Assembly (NCBI RefSeq): GCF_012979235.1
Contig: NZ_JAATWC010000001.1
Location: forward strand, 1 to 64,000
Source: Dissulfurirhabdus thermomarina
GTDB taxonomy: Bacteria > Desulfobacterota > Dissulfuribacteria > Dissulfuribacterales > Dissulfurirhabdaceae
Reading direction: 5' to 3'
DNA: 64,000 nucleotides
Positions within the stretch are counted from its first letter, which is position 1. Each line of letters starts with the position of its first letter. Shown piece after piece: positions 22,818 through 31,557 of the stretch. The position numbers and the translations under genes were made by a program. The notes below the pieces were generated by a model. The model was given only the letters and a program-made list of their open reading frames with translations, was not told the DNA's origin and ran no database searches.

Positions 22818-22850
22818 AAAAAAAAAGGGGGGGGCTTTTTCGCCCCCCCG
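22818..22850 (-). terminator. Rho-independent terminator of the candidate sRNA
   Basis: A seven- to eight-bp G/C stem (C7 at 22843-22849 with G8 at 22827-22834) has a short loop and, on the minus strand, nine T (22826-22818). The plus strand has no T-run after the hairpin, so it is not primarily the mltA terminator. Confidence 0.8.
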
Positions 22851-22856
22851 AAAAGG

Positions 22857-22938
22857 TTCCCCTGCTGGCTTAAGAAGGATGGAGGTGGGTATGTTGGTCG
22901 TCTTTGTTGGAGATGGTACAGAGGGACCAGCAGGGGAA
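22857..22938. repeat. Perfect 12-bp inverted repeat enclosing a 58-nt loop
   Basis: TTCCCCTGCTGG at 22857-22868 is exactly complementary to CCAGCAGGGGAA at 22927-22938. It forms the closing stem of the candidate sRNA. Confidence 0.9.
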
Positions 22939-22958
22939 TATGTTCATTTTGTGATTCC

Positions 22959-22987
22959 TTTATAACGACTTCGACTCCGCTTGTCAA
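22959..22987 (-). promoter_or_regulatory. Strong sigma-70 promoter of the candidate sRNA
   Basis: On the minus strand TTGACA (22987-22982), exactly 17 bp, then TATAAA (22964-22959). It is among the best promoter matches in the window and points into non-coding sequence. Confidence 0.75.
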
Positions 22988-23188
22988 GCGTCCGTCGCTT
23001 TGGGCGGGATGACCCGACGGGGACCTCGGAGGCCCCACCGGGCGGCGTCTCGGGCGATGATCCGCCCACAGCGCACCGACGATTCCCCATCGTCGGGCCT
23101 TCCGGCCCCGCCCGGTTCGATTCTTGCAAATTCATTGCCAACTCTGTACCCTCTTGCCAGGCACAGCGGAGACGTGGATCATCCCCTC

Positions 23189-23794
23189 ATGGACACCACC
23201 GGCGGCACCTTCAAGATCGGGGCGGGGCTCCTGGCGCTCCTGGCGTTCATTGCCATGGGGTGGGGATTGTGCCCCTCGGGCACCCCGGCCGACGAGGGGC
23301 TGCAGCTGCCGCCCGCGGTCCACGAGCTCACGGTGGCCAACTCGAAGGACCGCCTCCTCGCCTACTTCTCCCTGGAACACGGGTTCACCACCCAGGTGGT
23401 GGAGGCCGTCCGAACGGGCGTCCCCGTCCGCTTCACCTACCAGGTGGAACTACGCCAGGACCGCTTCCTCTGGGACAAGAAGCTGGCCGTGGTCCGCCTG
23501 TCGCGGGTCATCACCTACGACAGCCTGAAGAACGAGTTCAGGATCGTCCAGGAAGGCCCCGCGCCCAAGACCACCACCGTCCGATCCCTGGAAGAGGCGG
23601 AGGCCATGGCCTGCCAGGTGAACGATCTCCCGCTGGTCCCGCTCTCCGGGCTGAAGTCCGGACGCACCTACCGGCTGCGCGTCCGGGGCGGCGCAGAAAA
23701 GGTCGCCTCGTCCCTCCCGTTCCAGGGGCTCCTCGAGATCTTCGCCCCCTGGGGCTTCACCACCGGGTGGCATGAAATCAGCTTCCGATACTAG
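23189..23794 (+). CDS. DUF4390 family protein paired with an NtrY-type kinase
   Basis: 201 aa from the ATG at 23189; a GTG at 23174 next to GGAG is an alternative. An N-terminal hydrophobic segment (about 8-28) is a signal peptide or anchor. The remainder is a predicted periplasmic beta-rich domain with LRQDRFLWDKKLAVVRLSR and LPFQGLLEIFAPWGFTTGWH, the conserved core of DUF4390. The family is consistently found just upstream of NtrY-like kinases; its biochemical role is unknown and it may help signal perception. It overlaps ntrY by 23 bp. Confidence 0.85.
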   Translation: MDTTGGTFKIGAGLLALLAFIAMGWGLCPSGTPADEGLQLPPAVHELTVANSKDRLLAYFSLEHGFTTQVVEAVRTGVPVRFTYQVELRQDRFLWDKKLAVVRLSRVITYDSLKNEFRIVQEGPAPKTTTVRSLEEAEAMACQVNDLPLVPLSGLKSGRTYRLRVRGGAEKVASSLPFQGLLEIFAPWGFTTGWHEISFRY

Positions 23795-26078
23795 CGAGGC
23801 CCGCCGGCGGCGTCGCGAACGGCGCCTCATCGTCGCCGCCGCCGTCCTCATCCTCCTCCTCTCCTGGACCGCCTACCACCTGCTGCGGGGATCGGTGCAG
23901 CTGCCGCAGGGCGGCAACCTCCTCATCTTCGCCATCATCAACCTGAACACCCTGCTGCTCCTGCTCCTGGGCTTCCTCGTGGTCCGCAACCTCGTGAAGG
24001 TGGTCTTCGAGGACCGCCGCCGGGTCCTCGGCGCCAAGCTCCGGACCAAGCTGGTGGTGGCCTTCGTCTCCCTCTCGCTCATCCCCACCGTGGTCCTCTT
24101 CCTGGTCTCGCTGATGTTCCTATCCACCAGCCTCAAGTACTGGTTCGACGTGAAGGTGGAGCAATCCCTGGCCAACGCCCTCCTCGTGGGGCGGTCCTTC
24201 TACGAGGAACGCGAGCGGTACCTCACGGCCCTCGGCTCGAAACTGGCGGCGGACCTCGAGGCGAAGTGCCGCGCCGGCGACCGGGCCGCCCAGGACGCCT
24301 GCCTGGCCGCGTGGCGGAGCCCCCTCGAGGCCCTCTTCGCCCCGGCGGCGGCCCCGGAGACGCCCGAGACCGCGGCGGCCCTCCCCCCCGGCCTCCACTC
24401 CATCGAGTTCGTCACCCCCACCCACACCCGCAAGGTGCTCCGGAGCACCTTCCCGGCCGCCGGGCTCCCACCGCTGCCGCCGGCCTCCACCCTCATGAAG
24501 GCCTTCGACGAGCGCCGCCCCGTGGTGGCCACGGCCCCCCTGCGGCACGGGGAATACGTCCGGGTCTTCCTGCCCCTTTCCAGGGCCGACGGCGAGGTGG
24601 CCGGGCTGCTGGCCCTGGGGAGCCTGGTCCCGGGCGACACCGCCGACCGCCTGGCCGAGATCCGCCTCGGCTACGAGGACTACCGCCAGCTCCGCCTCTT
24701 CCAGAACCCCATCAAGGTCACCCTGCTCATCACCCTCTTCCTCGTCACCCTCCTCATCCTCTTCGCGGCCACCTGGTTCGGCTTCCGCCTGGCCAAGGGC
24801 ATCACCGAGCCGGTGGGGATGCTGGCGGAGGCCACCCACCGGGTGGCCGCCGGGGACCTCGACTTCACCCTGGAGGCCGAGGGGCGGGACGAGCTGAGCT
24901 CCCTGGTCCGGGCCTTCAACATCATGACCCAGGATCTCCGGGAGGCCAAGCGGCGGGCGGAGGCGGCCTCGCAGGAGCTGCGGCGGAGCAACGTGGAGCT
25001 CGACCAGCGACGCCGCTACATGGAGATCATCCTCCACAACGTGGCCGCCGGCGTCATCTCCATCGACCGAGACGGCGTGGTGACCACCATGAACCGCTCC
25101 GCCGAGGCCATCCTCGGGGTCTCCGCCGCCGAGGCCGTGGGACGGGCCTACTTCGAGCTCCTCACCCCGGACCAGGTGGAACAGTTCGACGAGATCCGGG
25201 AAGCCCTCACCCACTCGCCCAGGGGGACGCTGCAGCGGCCGGTGCGGTTGAACTCCGGGGACCGGCTGCTGTCGCTGCTCATGAGCTTCACCCTGCTCCG
25301 AGACCGGGAGGGCCGCTCGCTGGGCGTGGTGGTGGTCTTCGACGACCTCACGGAACTCGAGAAGATCCAGCGGCTCGCCGCCTGGCGCGAGGTGGCCCGC
25401 CGGATCGCCCACGAGGTGAAGAACCCCCTGACGCCCATCCAGCTCTCGGCGGAACGGCTCCGCAAACGCTACCTCGACCGCCTGGACGAGGACGCCCGCG
25501 AGGTCTTCGACCGCTGCACCCGGGTCATCATCACCCAGGTGGAGGAACTCAAGCGCTTGGTGAACGAGTTCTCCAACTTCGCCCGCATGCCCTCCCTCCG
25601 CCTCCGGCCCACGGATCTGCGGGCCCTGGCCGAGGAGGTGGCCGCCCTCTACCGCGAGGGCCACCCCCGCGTCACCTTCGAGGTCCGCGCGGAGGGAGCG
25701 GTGCCCGAGATCCCCCTGGACCGGGACCAGGTCAAGCGCGCCCTCATCAACCTGCTGGACAACGCCGTGGCCGCCCTGGCGGAGGCGGGGACCATCACCC
25801 TCACCATCCGGCGGTCGGAGGAGGCCCCGGAGGTGCAGCTCGAGGTGGCCGACACGGGGCGGGGGGTGCCCGAGCCCGACAAGGCCCGCCTCTTCGAACC
25901 CTACTTCTCCACCAAGCGGGGCGGGACCGGCCTCGGCCTGGCCATTGTCAATTCCATCGTGGCCGATCATAATGGCCGAATCCTCGTGGAGGACAACGTG
26001 CCCAGGGGCACCCGGTTCATCCTCTGCTTCCCGCTGGAGAACCCTGCCGAGGCCACCGGTCGGCAGACCGCCGCCTGA
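23772..26078 (+). CDS. ntrY: NtrY-type membrane sensor histidine kinase
   Basis: 768 aa. There are about three N-terminal membrane helices (about 18-120), a periplasmic segment, a further helix (about 310-335) and a HAMP domain. A PAS domain follows (about 415-530), then HisKA with the phospho-accepting H547 in IAHEVKNPLTP, and HATPase_c with N and G boxes ending at RGGTGLGLAIV. It should phosphorylate NtrX, 11 bp downstream. NtrYX systems are linked to nitrogen metabolism, redox and envelope responses; the signal here is unknown. The start lies inside the DUF4390 gene. Confidence 0.93.
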   Translation: MKSASDTSEARRRRRERRLIVAAAVLILLLSWTAYHLLRGSVQLPQGGNLLIFAIINLNTLLLLLLGFLVVRNLVKVVFEDRRRVLGAKLRTKLVVAFVSLSLIPTVVLFLVSLMFLSTSLKYWFDVKVEQSLANALLVGRSFYEERERYLTALGSKLAADLEAKCRAGDRAAQDACLAAWRSPLEALFAPAAAPETPETAAALPPGLHSIEFVTPTHTRKVLRSTFPAAGLPPLPPASTLMKAFDERRPVVATAPLRHGEYVRVFLPLSRADGEVAGLLALGSLVPGDTADRLAEIRLGYEDYRQLRLFQNPIKVTLLITLFLVTLLILFAATWFGFRLAKGITEPVGMLAEATHRVAAGDLDFTLEAEGRDELSSLVRAFNIMTQDLREAKRRAEAASQELRRSNVELDQRRRYMEIILHNVAAGVISIDRDGVVTTMNRSAEAILGVSAAEAVGRAYFELLTPDQVEQFDEIREALTHSPRGTLQRPVRLNSGDRLLSLLMSFTLLRDREGRSLGVVVVFDDLTELEKIQRLAAWREVARRIAHEVKNPLTPIQLSAERLRKRYLDRLDEDAREVFDRCTRVIITQVEELKRLVNEFSNFARMPSLRLRPTDLRALAEEVAALYREGHPRVTFEVRAEGAVPEIPLDRDQVKRALINLLDNAVAALAEAGTITLTIRRSEEAPEVQLEVADTGRGVPEPDKARLFEPYFSTKRGGTGLGLAIVNSIVADHNGRILVEDNVPRGTRFILCFPLENPAEATGRQTAA

Positions 26079-26089
26079 TCCCCCTCCCC

Positions 26090-27484
26090 ATGCCCGCCGA
26101 CGCCCTGAAGAAGAAGATCCTCGTCGTCGACGACGAGGTCTCCATCCTCCAGATGGTCACCGACATCCTGGAGGACGAGGGCTTCGGGGTCGAGACCGCG
26201 GCCGACGGGCCCTCGGCCCTGGCCCGGCTGGGCGAGGCCCTCCCGGACCTGGTCCTGCTCGACATCTGGATGCCGGGCATCGACGGCCTCGAGGTCCTCA
26301 AGCGCATCAAGCAGGAATGGCCCTTCCTCCCCGTGGTCATCATGTCCGGCCACGGCACCATCGAGACCGCCGTCAAGGCCACGAAGCTGGGGGCCTACGA
26401 CTTCATCGAAAAACCCCTCTCCTACGAGCAGACCATCCTCACCATCAAGAACGCCCTGCAGTTCCGGGACCTCGAGGAAGAAAACGTCCTCCTCCGCCAG
26501 AAGGCCGTCTCGCACCGGACGCTCACCGGGGAGAGCCCGGCCATGCAGGCGCTCAAGGAGCAGCTGGCGCTGGTGGCCCCCACCGACGCCTGGGTGCTCA
26601 TCCAGGGGGAAAACGGCACGGGCAAGGAGCTGGTGGCCCAGACCATCCACCGCCTCAGCAAGCGGAACCACCGGGCCCTGGTGGAGGTCAACTGCGCGGC
26701 CATCCCCGAGGAGCTCATCGAGAGCGAGCTCTTCGGCCACGAAAAAGGCGCCTTCACCGGCGCCACCACCATGAAGCGCGGCAAGTTCGATCTCGCCAAC
26801 CGCGGCACCCTCTTCCTCGACGAGATCGGCGACATGAGTCTCAAGACCCAGGCCAAGATCCTGCGGATCCTCCAGGAACAACGCTTCGAGCGGGTGGGGG
26901 GCAGCCGCACCATCCAGGTGGACGTGCGGATCATCGCCGCCACCAACAAGGACCTCGAGGCCGAGATCGAGAAGGGGAACTTCCGGGAGGACCTCTACTA
27001 CCGGCTCAACGTCATCCCCATTCACGTCCCGCCCCTCCGGGAACGCACGGAGGACATCCCGCTCCTGGTGGCGGAATTCCTGGCGGAGTACGGCCGGGAG
27101 ACGGGCCGGGGGCCCCTGGAGGCCAGCCCCGAGGTGCTCCAGGCCCTCCAGGACTACGACTGGCCCGGCAACGTGCGGGAGCTGCGCAACGTCGTCGAGC
27201 GCATGGTGATCCTCAGCCGGGGCCCCGTGCTCACCCTCGAGGGCCTGCCCCCCGCCATCCGGCGCCACACGCCGGCGGCGCCCGGCGTGGCGGCCGCCAC
27301 GCCGGCGGAGACCCCCTGGGCCGATGTGGACGACTTCAAGGCGGCCAAGGCCTGCTTCGAGCGGGCGTTCCTCCAGCGGAAGCTGGACGAGAACGGGCGC
27401 AACATCTCCCGGACCGCCAAGGCCATCGGGATGGAGCGGCGGCACCTCCACCGGAAGATCAAGGCCCTGGGGCTCGAGGTCTAG
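26090..27484 (+). CDS. ntrX: NtrX-type sigma-54 response regulator
   Basis: 464 aa. A receiver domain (about 8-125) carries the phospho-acceptor D58 in LVLLDIWMPG. An AAA+ domain (about 145-375) has GENGTGKE, an intact GAFTGA (220-225) and FLDEIGD. A Fis-type HTH ends the protein (GRNISRTAKAIGMERRHLHRKI). It activates sigma-54 promoters when phosphorylated by the adjacent NtrY. It is the last gene of the DUF4390-ntrY-ntrX operon, and its stop shares a CTAG with convergent plsY. Confidence 0.95.
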   Translation: MPADALKKKILVVDDEVSILQMVTDILEDEGFGVETAADGPSALARLGEALPDLVLLDIWMPGIDGLEVLKRIKQEWPFLPVVIMSGHGTIETAVKATKLGAYDFIEKPLSYEQTILTIKNALQFRDLEEENVLLRQKAVSHRTLTGESPAMQALKEQLALVAPTDAWVLIQGENGTGKELVAQTIHRLSKRNHRALVEVNCAAIPEELIESELFGHEKGAFTGATTMKRGKFDLANRGTLFLDEIGDMSLKTQAKILRILQEQRFERVGGSRTIQVDVRIIAATNKDLEAEIEKGNFREDLYYRLNVIPIHVPPLRERTEDIPLLVAEFLAEYGRETGRGPLEASPEVLQALQDYDWPGNVRELRNVVERMVILSRGPVLTLEGLPPAIRRHTPAAPGVAAATPAETPWADVDDFKAAKACFERAFLQRKLDENGRNISRTAKAIGMERRHLHRKIKALGLEV

Positions 27485-28080
27485 CCGCGCCGCCGCCAGC
27501 CCTTCTCCTCTCCCCGGAGGAGCCGTCGGATGTTGTCCGCGTGGCGGACCCAGACCAGCACCGCCGCGCCCCACGCCAGGGCCAGGACCGGCGCCGCGGG
27601 ACACAGGACGGCCGCCAGGGCCGGCATGAGGGCCGCGGCGGCCAACGACCCCGCCGAGACGTAGCCGCTCGCCCCCGCCACCAGGGCGAAGGCCGCCGCC
27701 GCCACCCCGAGGGCGGCGGGGCAGACCGCCCCGAGGGCGCCGGCCGCCGTGGCCACCCCCTTGCCGCCCCGGAACCGGAGGTAGACCGGGTAGCAGTGCC
27801 CCACGACGGCGGCCAGCCCCGTGGCGGCCACCCACCAGCCGGCCGAAGGCTCTCCCGCCAGCGCCCAGCGGCACCCCAGCACCGGGAGGGCGCCCTTGCC
27901 CGCGTCCAGGAGCAGGGTCAGCGCCCCCCACCTCCGGCCGAGCACCCGGGTGACGTTGGTGGCCCCGATGTTGCCGCTCCCGGAACGCCGCGGGTCCTGC
28001 CCGAAGCGCCGGGCCACGAGGAGCCCGAAGGGAACCGCGCCCAGAAGGTAGGCCGCCGCCGGCCAGATCACCTGCACCAT
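27481..28080 (-). CDS. plsY: Glycerol-3-phosphate acyltransferase PlsY
   Basis: 199 aa with about five membrane helices. It has the family motifs SGNIGATNVTR (about 35-45), a KGALPVLG-like loop, FRGGKGVATAAG and a late Asn/Arg region. It transfers the acyl group from acyl-phosphate to glycerol-3-phosphate, starting phospholipid synthesis. It is monocistronic and convergent with ntrX. Confidence 0.95.
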   Translation of the reverse strand: MVQVIWPAAAYLLGAVPFGLLVARRFGQDPRRSGSGNIGATNVTRVLGRRWGALTLLLDAGKGALPVLGCRWALAGEPSAGWWVAATGLAAVVGHCYPVYLRFRGGKGVATAAGALGAVCPAALGVAAAAFALVAGASGYVSAGSLAAAALMPALAAVLCPAAPVLALAWGAAVLVWVRHADNIRRLLRGEEKGWRRRG

Positions 28081-28505
28081 CCCTGCCCCTCCTTGTCCCT
28101 TCCCGATCCGCCCGCCGGCGTCTCCGCGAGCATCCGGGCCACCGGGCGGGCGCCGTCCCCGGCGACGAAGCGGGTCGACTCCATCACTCCCGGAACGCCG
28201 GGCCGCTCCGCGGCCGTGCCCCGCACGGACCCACCCGGGCGGGCCCCCCTATATTGCCCGAGACAACGGGACGCGCAAGGGGCCGGGCCCGGTCTCCCAC
28301 GCGGCGGGGACGGCGGCCCCGCGCCATGCCCGGGGCGTCCGGCACGACGCACCGCCTCCAGCCGGGGCCCTTGCGCGACCGTCGGCCCCCGGGGTCCGGG
28401 TTGGGGTATAATGGGAGCCGGTCAACCGGGACGGCCGACGCCTGCCGCGCCCCGACCACCCCGGCCGGGCCTCGAGGGACCCGGCCCCAGAGGAGGAGGC
28501 TTCCC
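28081..28505. other. 425-bp intergenic region between divergent plsY and a lipoprotein gene
   Basis: GC-rich and without a convincing gene. It holds a perfect TATAAT at 28407-28412, about 95 bp before the lipoprotein ATG, without a good -35. A TATATT at about 28251 may belong to a plsY promoter. Nothing else recognisable. Confidence 0.5.
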
Positions 28506-28880
28506 ATGAACCGACGTCCCCCGAAACGCCACCAGCTCCGCCGGCTGGTCCAGGTGGGCCTGGTCCTGGCCCTCGCGGCCGCCCCGCTCTCCGCCTGCGG
28601 GCCCAGCAAGGAGGACAAGGCCCTCATGCACCAGGCGGTCCAGGCCGCGGAAGAGGCCAAGGCCGCCGCGGCCCGGGCGGAAGCGGCGAGTTCGCACCTC
28701 GAGGAACTGGCCGCCCGCCTGGAGGCCGCCGCCCAGAAGGCCGAGGCCGCCGCGGCCGCCGCCGGGACGGCGGCCGAGAGGGCCGACGCCGCCACCAAAC
28801 GGGCCATGGATGCCGCGCGCCGTGCGGAGGCCACCGCCCTCAAGACGGAGCGCATCTTCGAAAAGGGCCTCACCAAGTAG
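28506..28880 (+). CDS. Alanine-rich coiled-coil lipoprotein (Lpp-like)
   Basis: 124 aa from the ATG at 28506, preceded by GAGGAGG. A lipoprotein signal ends in LSAC (about residues 28-31), with mature start CGPSKED. The rest is a long Ala/Glu/Lys heptad-rich helix (about 36-115) built to form a trimeric or dimeric coiled coil, and it ends with Lys (GLTK). The architecture recalls Braun lipoprotein, whose C-terminal Lys is joined to peptidoglycan. The neighbouring convergent L,D-transpeptidase makes that idea attractive, but it is an inference. Confidence 0.82.
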   Translation: MNRRPPKRHQLRRLVQVGLVLALAAAPLSACGPSKEDKALMHQAVQAAEEAKAAAARAEAASSHLEELAARLEAAAQKAEAAAAAAGTAAERADAATKRAMDAARRAEATALKTERIFEKGLTK

Positions 28881-29841
28881 GGACCTCGTCCCCCGCCCCG
28901 CCCTCCCGGCGGCCGGCCACGGGGACGGGGTAGCCGCGCCGCTCGCGGACGGCCCGCCGGACGGCCGCCAGGTCCAGGTCCAGCGGGCCGAGCGCGGCCT
29001 CGCACGCCCCCAGGGCGGCCAGGGCCGCGTCGAAGGGGTCGGCCACCCGGCCCAGGTAGTCCTCCTCCACCTGGAGCCAGCACCGGCCGTCCGCGGCGCC
29101 GGCCCGAATGGGCCGGTAGGTCACCCGGACCAGGGTCCCCACGGGGACCCTGGGGTAGAGGGCCTCGATGTCCTCCGGGTAGAGGCGGATGCAGCCGTGG
29201 CTGACCCTGCGCCCCACGCCCCAGGGCCGGTTGGTGCCGTGGATGCCGTAGGAGAGGCGGGAGAAGCGGAGGATGTACCGCCCCAGGGGATTGTCCGGGC
29301 CGGGCGGCACCCGGGCCGGAAGATCCGGCTCCTCGGCCCGGACCGAGGGCGGCACGAACCAGGTGGGGTCCCGGGCCTTGCTGCGGATGGTATAGACGCC
29401 CTCCCGGGTCTCGAACCCGTCCCTCCCCACGCCGATGGGCGCGGTCACGAGCCGGACGCCGCCGGGCGCCGGCTCCAGCTCGTAGAGCCGCATCTCCGCC
29501 AGGTCTACCACGATGTCTCCCCGGGCCATCCCCGGGGGGGCGAGAAAGAGCCGGGGCACCACGACCTCCCGGCCGGGCGGCGGGGTCCAGGGATCGACAC
29601 CGGGGTTGGCCGCGGTGATCTCGTTGAAGCCCAGGTCGTTGGCCCGGGCGATGTCCGGGAGGGTCTCGTTGGCGGCGACGAGATGGCGCCGGACCGTACC
29701 GCAGAGGGCGCGCCCCGCCGCCGGGGGGCAGACCTCGAGGCCGGGGGCCGGCCGGGCCGCCAGGGGACCCCAGGCGAACGCCAGCACCAGCGCCGCCCGG
29801 CGCCTCCACCCCCCGGCCGCCCTTGTCGTCGTGCCGTCCAT
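28870..29841 (-). CDS. L,D-transpeptidase (YkuD) with LysM-like domain
   Basis: 323 aa from the ATG at 29841. A signal peptide (about 1-36) is followed by a LysM-like segment (about 50-95, VAANETLPDIARANDLG) and a YkuD domain (about 100-230) with the catalytic GRRVSHGCIRLY motif. It is exported and forms 3-3 peptidoglycan cross-links or attaches lipoproteins to peptidoglycan, as ErfK/YbiS types do. It overlaps the 3' end of the convergent coiled-coil lipoprotein by 11 bp. Confidence 0.92.
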   Translation of the reverse strand: MDGTTTRAAGGWRRRAALVLAFAWGPLAARPAPGLEVCPPAAGRALCGTVRRHLVAANETLPDIARANDLGFNEITAANPGVDPWTPPPGREVVVPRLFLAPPGMARGDIVVDLAEMRLYELEPAPGGVRLVTAPIGVGRDGFETREGVYTIRSKARDPTWFVPPSVRAEEPDLPARVPPGPDNPLGRYILRFSRLSYGIHGTNRPWGVGRRVSHGCIRLYPEDIEALYPRVPVGTLVRVTYRPIRAGAADGRCWLQVEEDYLGRVADPFDAALAALGACEAALGPLDLDLAAVRRAVRERRGYPVPVAGRREGGAGDEVPTW

Positions 29842-29878
29842 GCCGCCCCCCCGTCTGCCGCCCGATCCGGGGCTTCCC

Positions 29879-29907
29879 TTGCCAACAGGCACCCCGGTTG
29901 CTAGTTT
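29879..29907 (+). promoter_or_regulatory. Candidate promoter of the J-protein-lysC-cimA operon
   Basis: TTGCCA (29879-29884), a 17-bp spacer and TAGTTT (29902-29907), about 100 bp upstream of the first ATG. Confidence 0.4.
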
Positions 29908-30010
29908 AATCCGATTCCGGAATACGTGGAGGGCGGCCGGCATACTCCGCGGCCTCGGCACACGAACCCGAAACGGGACAGCCGGGCCCGGGCCGCCCCC
30001 TGAGGCCGAG

Positions 30011-30313
30011 ATGGCGCACAACAGCTGGGACGACATCGCCCGGGCCCGCCGCCTCCTCGGGCTGCCAGAGGAAGTCAGCCTCGAGGAGATCAAGGATGCC
30101 TACCGCCGCCGCTGCCGGCGGCTCCACCCCGACCTCGAGGCCGGCGACGAGGGCGAGATGGCCCGCCTGAACTGGGCCTATCGCCTGCTCGTGGGCTACG
30201 CGGAGCGGTACCGGATCCAGCTCACCCCCAACCGGAGCGGGATGTCCGACGAAGAGCTCTGGATGGAGCAGTTCGGGCAGGATCCCATCTGGAACCGGTG
30301 GAAGGACGATTAG
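30011..30313 (+). CDS. Small J-domain (DnaJ-like) protein
   Basis: 100 aa from the ATG at 30011. The J domain (about 5-70) has an intact HPD in [16 protein letters not shown] short tail follows with no Gly/Phe or zinc-finger region. Such minimal J-proteins can stimulate DnaK ATPase for a specific client. It is followed 2 bp later by lysC, so the two are probably cotranslated, though no functional link to aspartate kinase is known to me. Confidence 0.82.
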   Translation: MAHNSWDDIARARRLLGLPEEVSLEEIKDAYRRRCRRLHPDLEAGDEGEMARLNWAYRLLVGYAERYRIQLTPNRSGMSDEELWMEQFGQDPIWNRWKDD

Positions 30314-30315
30314 GC

Positions 30316-31557
30316 ATGGCCCTCATCGTGCAGAAATACGGCGGCACCTCCGTGGCCGACACGGAGCGTATCGAGCGGGTCGCCGACCGGGTGACGGAGC
30401 GCCGGCGGCAGGGCGACGACGTGGTGGTGGTGCTCTCCGCCATGGCCGGGGAGACGAACCGCCTCATCGCCCTCGCACAGGAGATCCTGCCCCATCCCCC
30501 GGCCCGGGAGCTCGACGTCCTCCTGGCCACGGGCGAGCAGGTCACCGTCTCGCTCTTCGCCATGGCGGCCGAAAAGCGGGGCTTCAAGGCCGTCTCCTTC
30601 CTCGGGCACCAGGTCCCCATCCGGACGGATGCCGCCCACGGGCGGGCCCGCATCCAGGAGATCCCCACCCAGGCCCTCCGCTCCGCCCTGGAGGCCGGGG
30701 CCATCCCCGTGGTGGCGGGCTTCCAGGGGGTCACCGCCGCGGGCGACATCACCACCCTCGGCCGGGGCGGCTCCGACACCACGGCGGTGGCGGTGGCCGT
30801 GGCCCTGGGCGCCGACCTCTGCGAGATCTACACCGACGTGGAGGGTGTCTACACCACCGACCCCGGCATCTGCCCCCAGGCCCGGAAGATCGCCCGCATC
30901 TCCTACGAGGAGATGATGGAGATGGCCAGCCTCGGGGCCAAGGTCCTCGAGATCCGGTCCGTGGAGTTCGCCATGCGCTACGGCATGCCCATCCACGTCC
31001 GCTCCAGCTTCAACGACCACCCCGGCACCCTCGTCGTCAGGGAGGACGAATCCATGGAACAGGTCCTGGTCTCCGGCGTGACCTACAGCCGGAACGAAGC
31101 CCGCATCACCGTCACCAAGGTCCCGGACCAGCCCGGCATCGCGGCCCGGATCTTCACCCCCATCTCCGAGGCCAACATCGTGGTGGACATGATCATCCAG
31201 AACACCCGGGCCGGGGACCTCACGGACATGACCTTCACGGTTCCCCGCACGGACTACGACCAGGCCATGGAGATCGTCCGGCGGGTGGCCGACGAGATCG
31301 GGGCGGAATCGGTGGCCGGGGACCCGGGGATCGCCAAGGTCTCCATCGTGGGCGTCGGCATGCGCAGCCACTCCGGCGTGGCCAGCCGCATGTTCGACAC
31401 CCTGGCCCGCCACGGGATCAACATCCTCATGATCAGCACCTCGGAGATCAAGATCTCCTGCGTCATCGACGAAAAATACACGGAGCTGGCGGTGCGGGCC
31501 CTCCACGAGCACTTCGGCCTCGACGCGGCCCCGGCCGGGGCCGCCCCAGGGACATGA
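30316..31557 (+). CDS. lysC: Aspartate kinase
   Basis: 413 aa from the ATG at 30316. The amino-acid kinase domain (about 1-240) starts [14 protein letters not shown]. Two C-terminal ACT domains (about 265-400) would bind Lys and/or Thr for feedback control. It phosphorylates aspartate at the entry to Lys, Met, Thr and diaminopimelate synthesis. It is a single-function enzyme with no homoserine dehydrogenase fusion. Its stop overlaps the cimA ATG. Confidence 0.97.
   Translation: MALIVQKYGGTSVADTERIERVADRVTERRRQGDDVVVVLSAMAGETNRLIALAQEILPHPPARELDVLLATGEQVTVSLFAMAAEKRGFKAVSFLGHQVPIRTDAAHGRARIQEIPTQALRSALEAGAIPVVAGFQGVTAAGDITTLGRGGSDTTAVAVAVALGADLCEIYTDVEGVYTTDPGICPQARKIARISYEEMMEMASLGAKVLEIRSVEFAMRYGMPIHVRSSFNDHPGTLVVREDESMEQVLVSGVTYSRNEARITVTKVPDQPGIAARIFTPISEANIVVDMIIQNTRAGDLTDMTFTVPRTDYDQAMEIVRRVADEIGAESVAGDPGIAKVSIVGVGMRSHSGVASRMFDTLARHGINILMISTSEIKISCVIDEKYTELAVRALHEHFGLDAAPAGAAPGT

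Larger units (their letters stand above)
22818..22952 (-). ncRNA. Candidate small RNA with a C-rich, anti-Shine-Dalgarno-containing loop
   Basis: Inferred transcript of about 135 nt on the minus strand, from near 22952 to the T-tract at 22818. It starts just after a promoter with consensus-like boxes. After an A-rich leader, a perfect 12-bp stem (22927-22938 pairing with 22857-22868) closes a 58-nt loop (22869-22926). The loop is rich in C/U and almost free of G. It includes UCCCUC and CCCACCUCC, the latter containing the 16S rRNA anti-SD heptamer CACCUCC. A G/C hairpin with a nine-U tail follows. The island is strikingly AT-richer than its surroundings. It matches no RNA family I know: it is not 6S, SRP, tmRNA or RNase P. 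The architecture resembles regulatory sRNAs that expose C-rich loops to mRNA ribosome sites; the function is inference. Confidence 0.65.

Noticed and set aside
22870-22947. A 25-codon reading frame inside the candidate sRNA
   Set aside because: Its AAGGA sits between the -10 box and the likely transcription start, so the RNA would lack it. Part of the frame is in the loop and the rest in the stem; no family resemblance.
23108-23125. GGTTCGATTC resembling a tRNA T-arm
   Set aside because: No acceptor, D or anticodon stems can be built around it.
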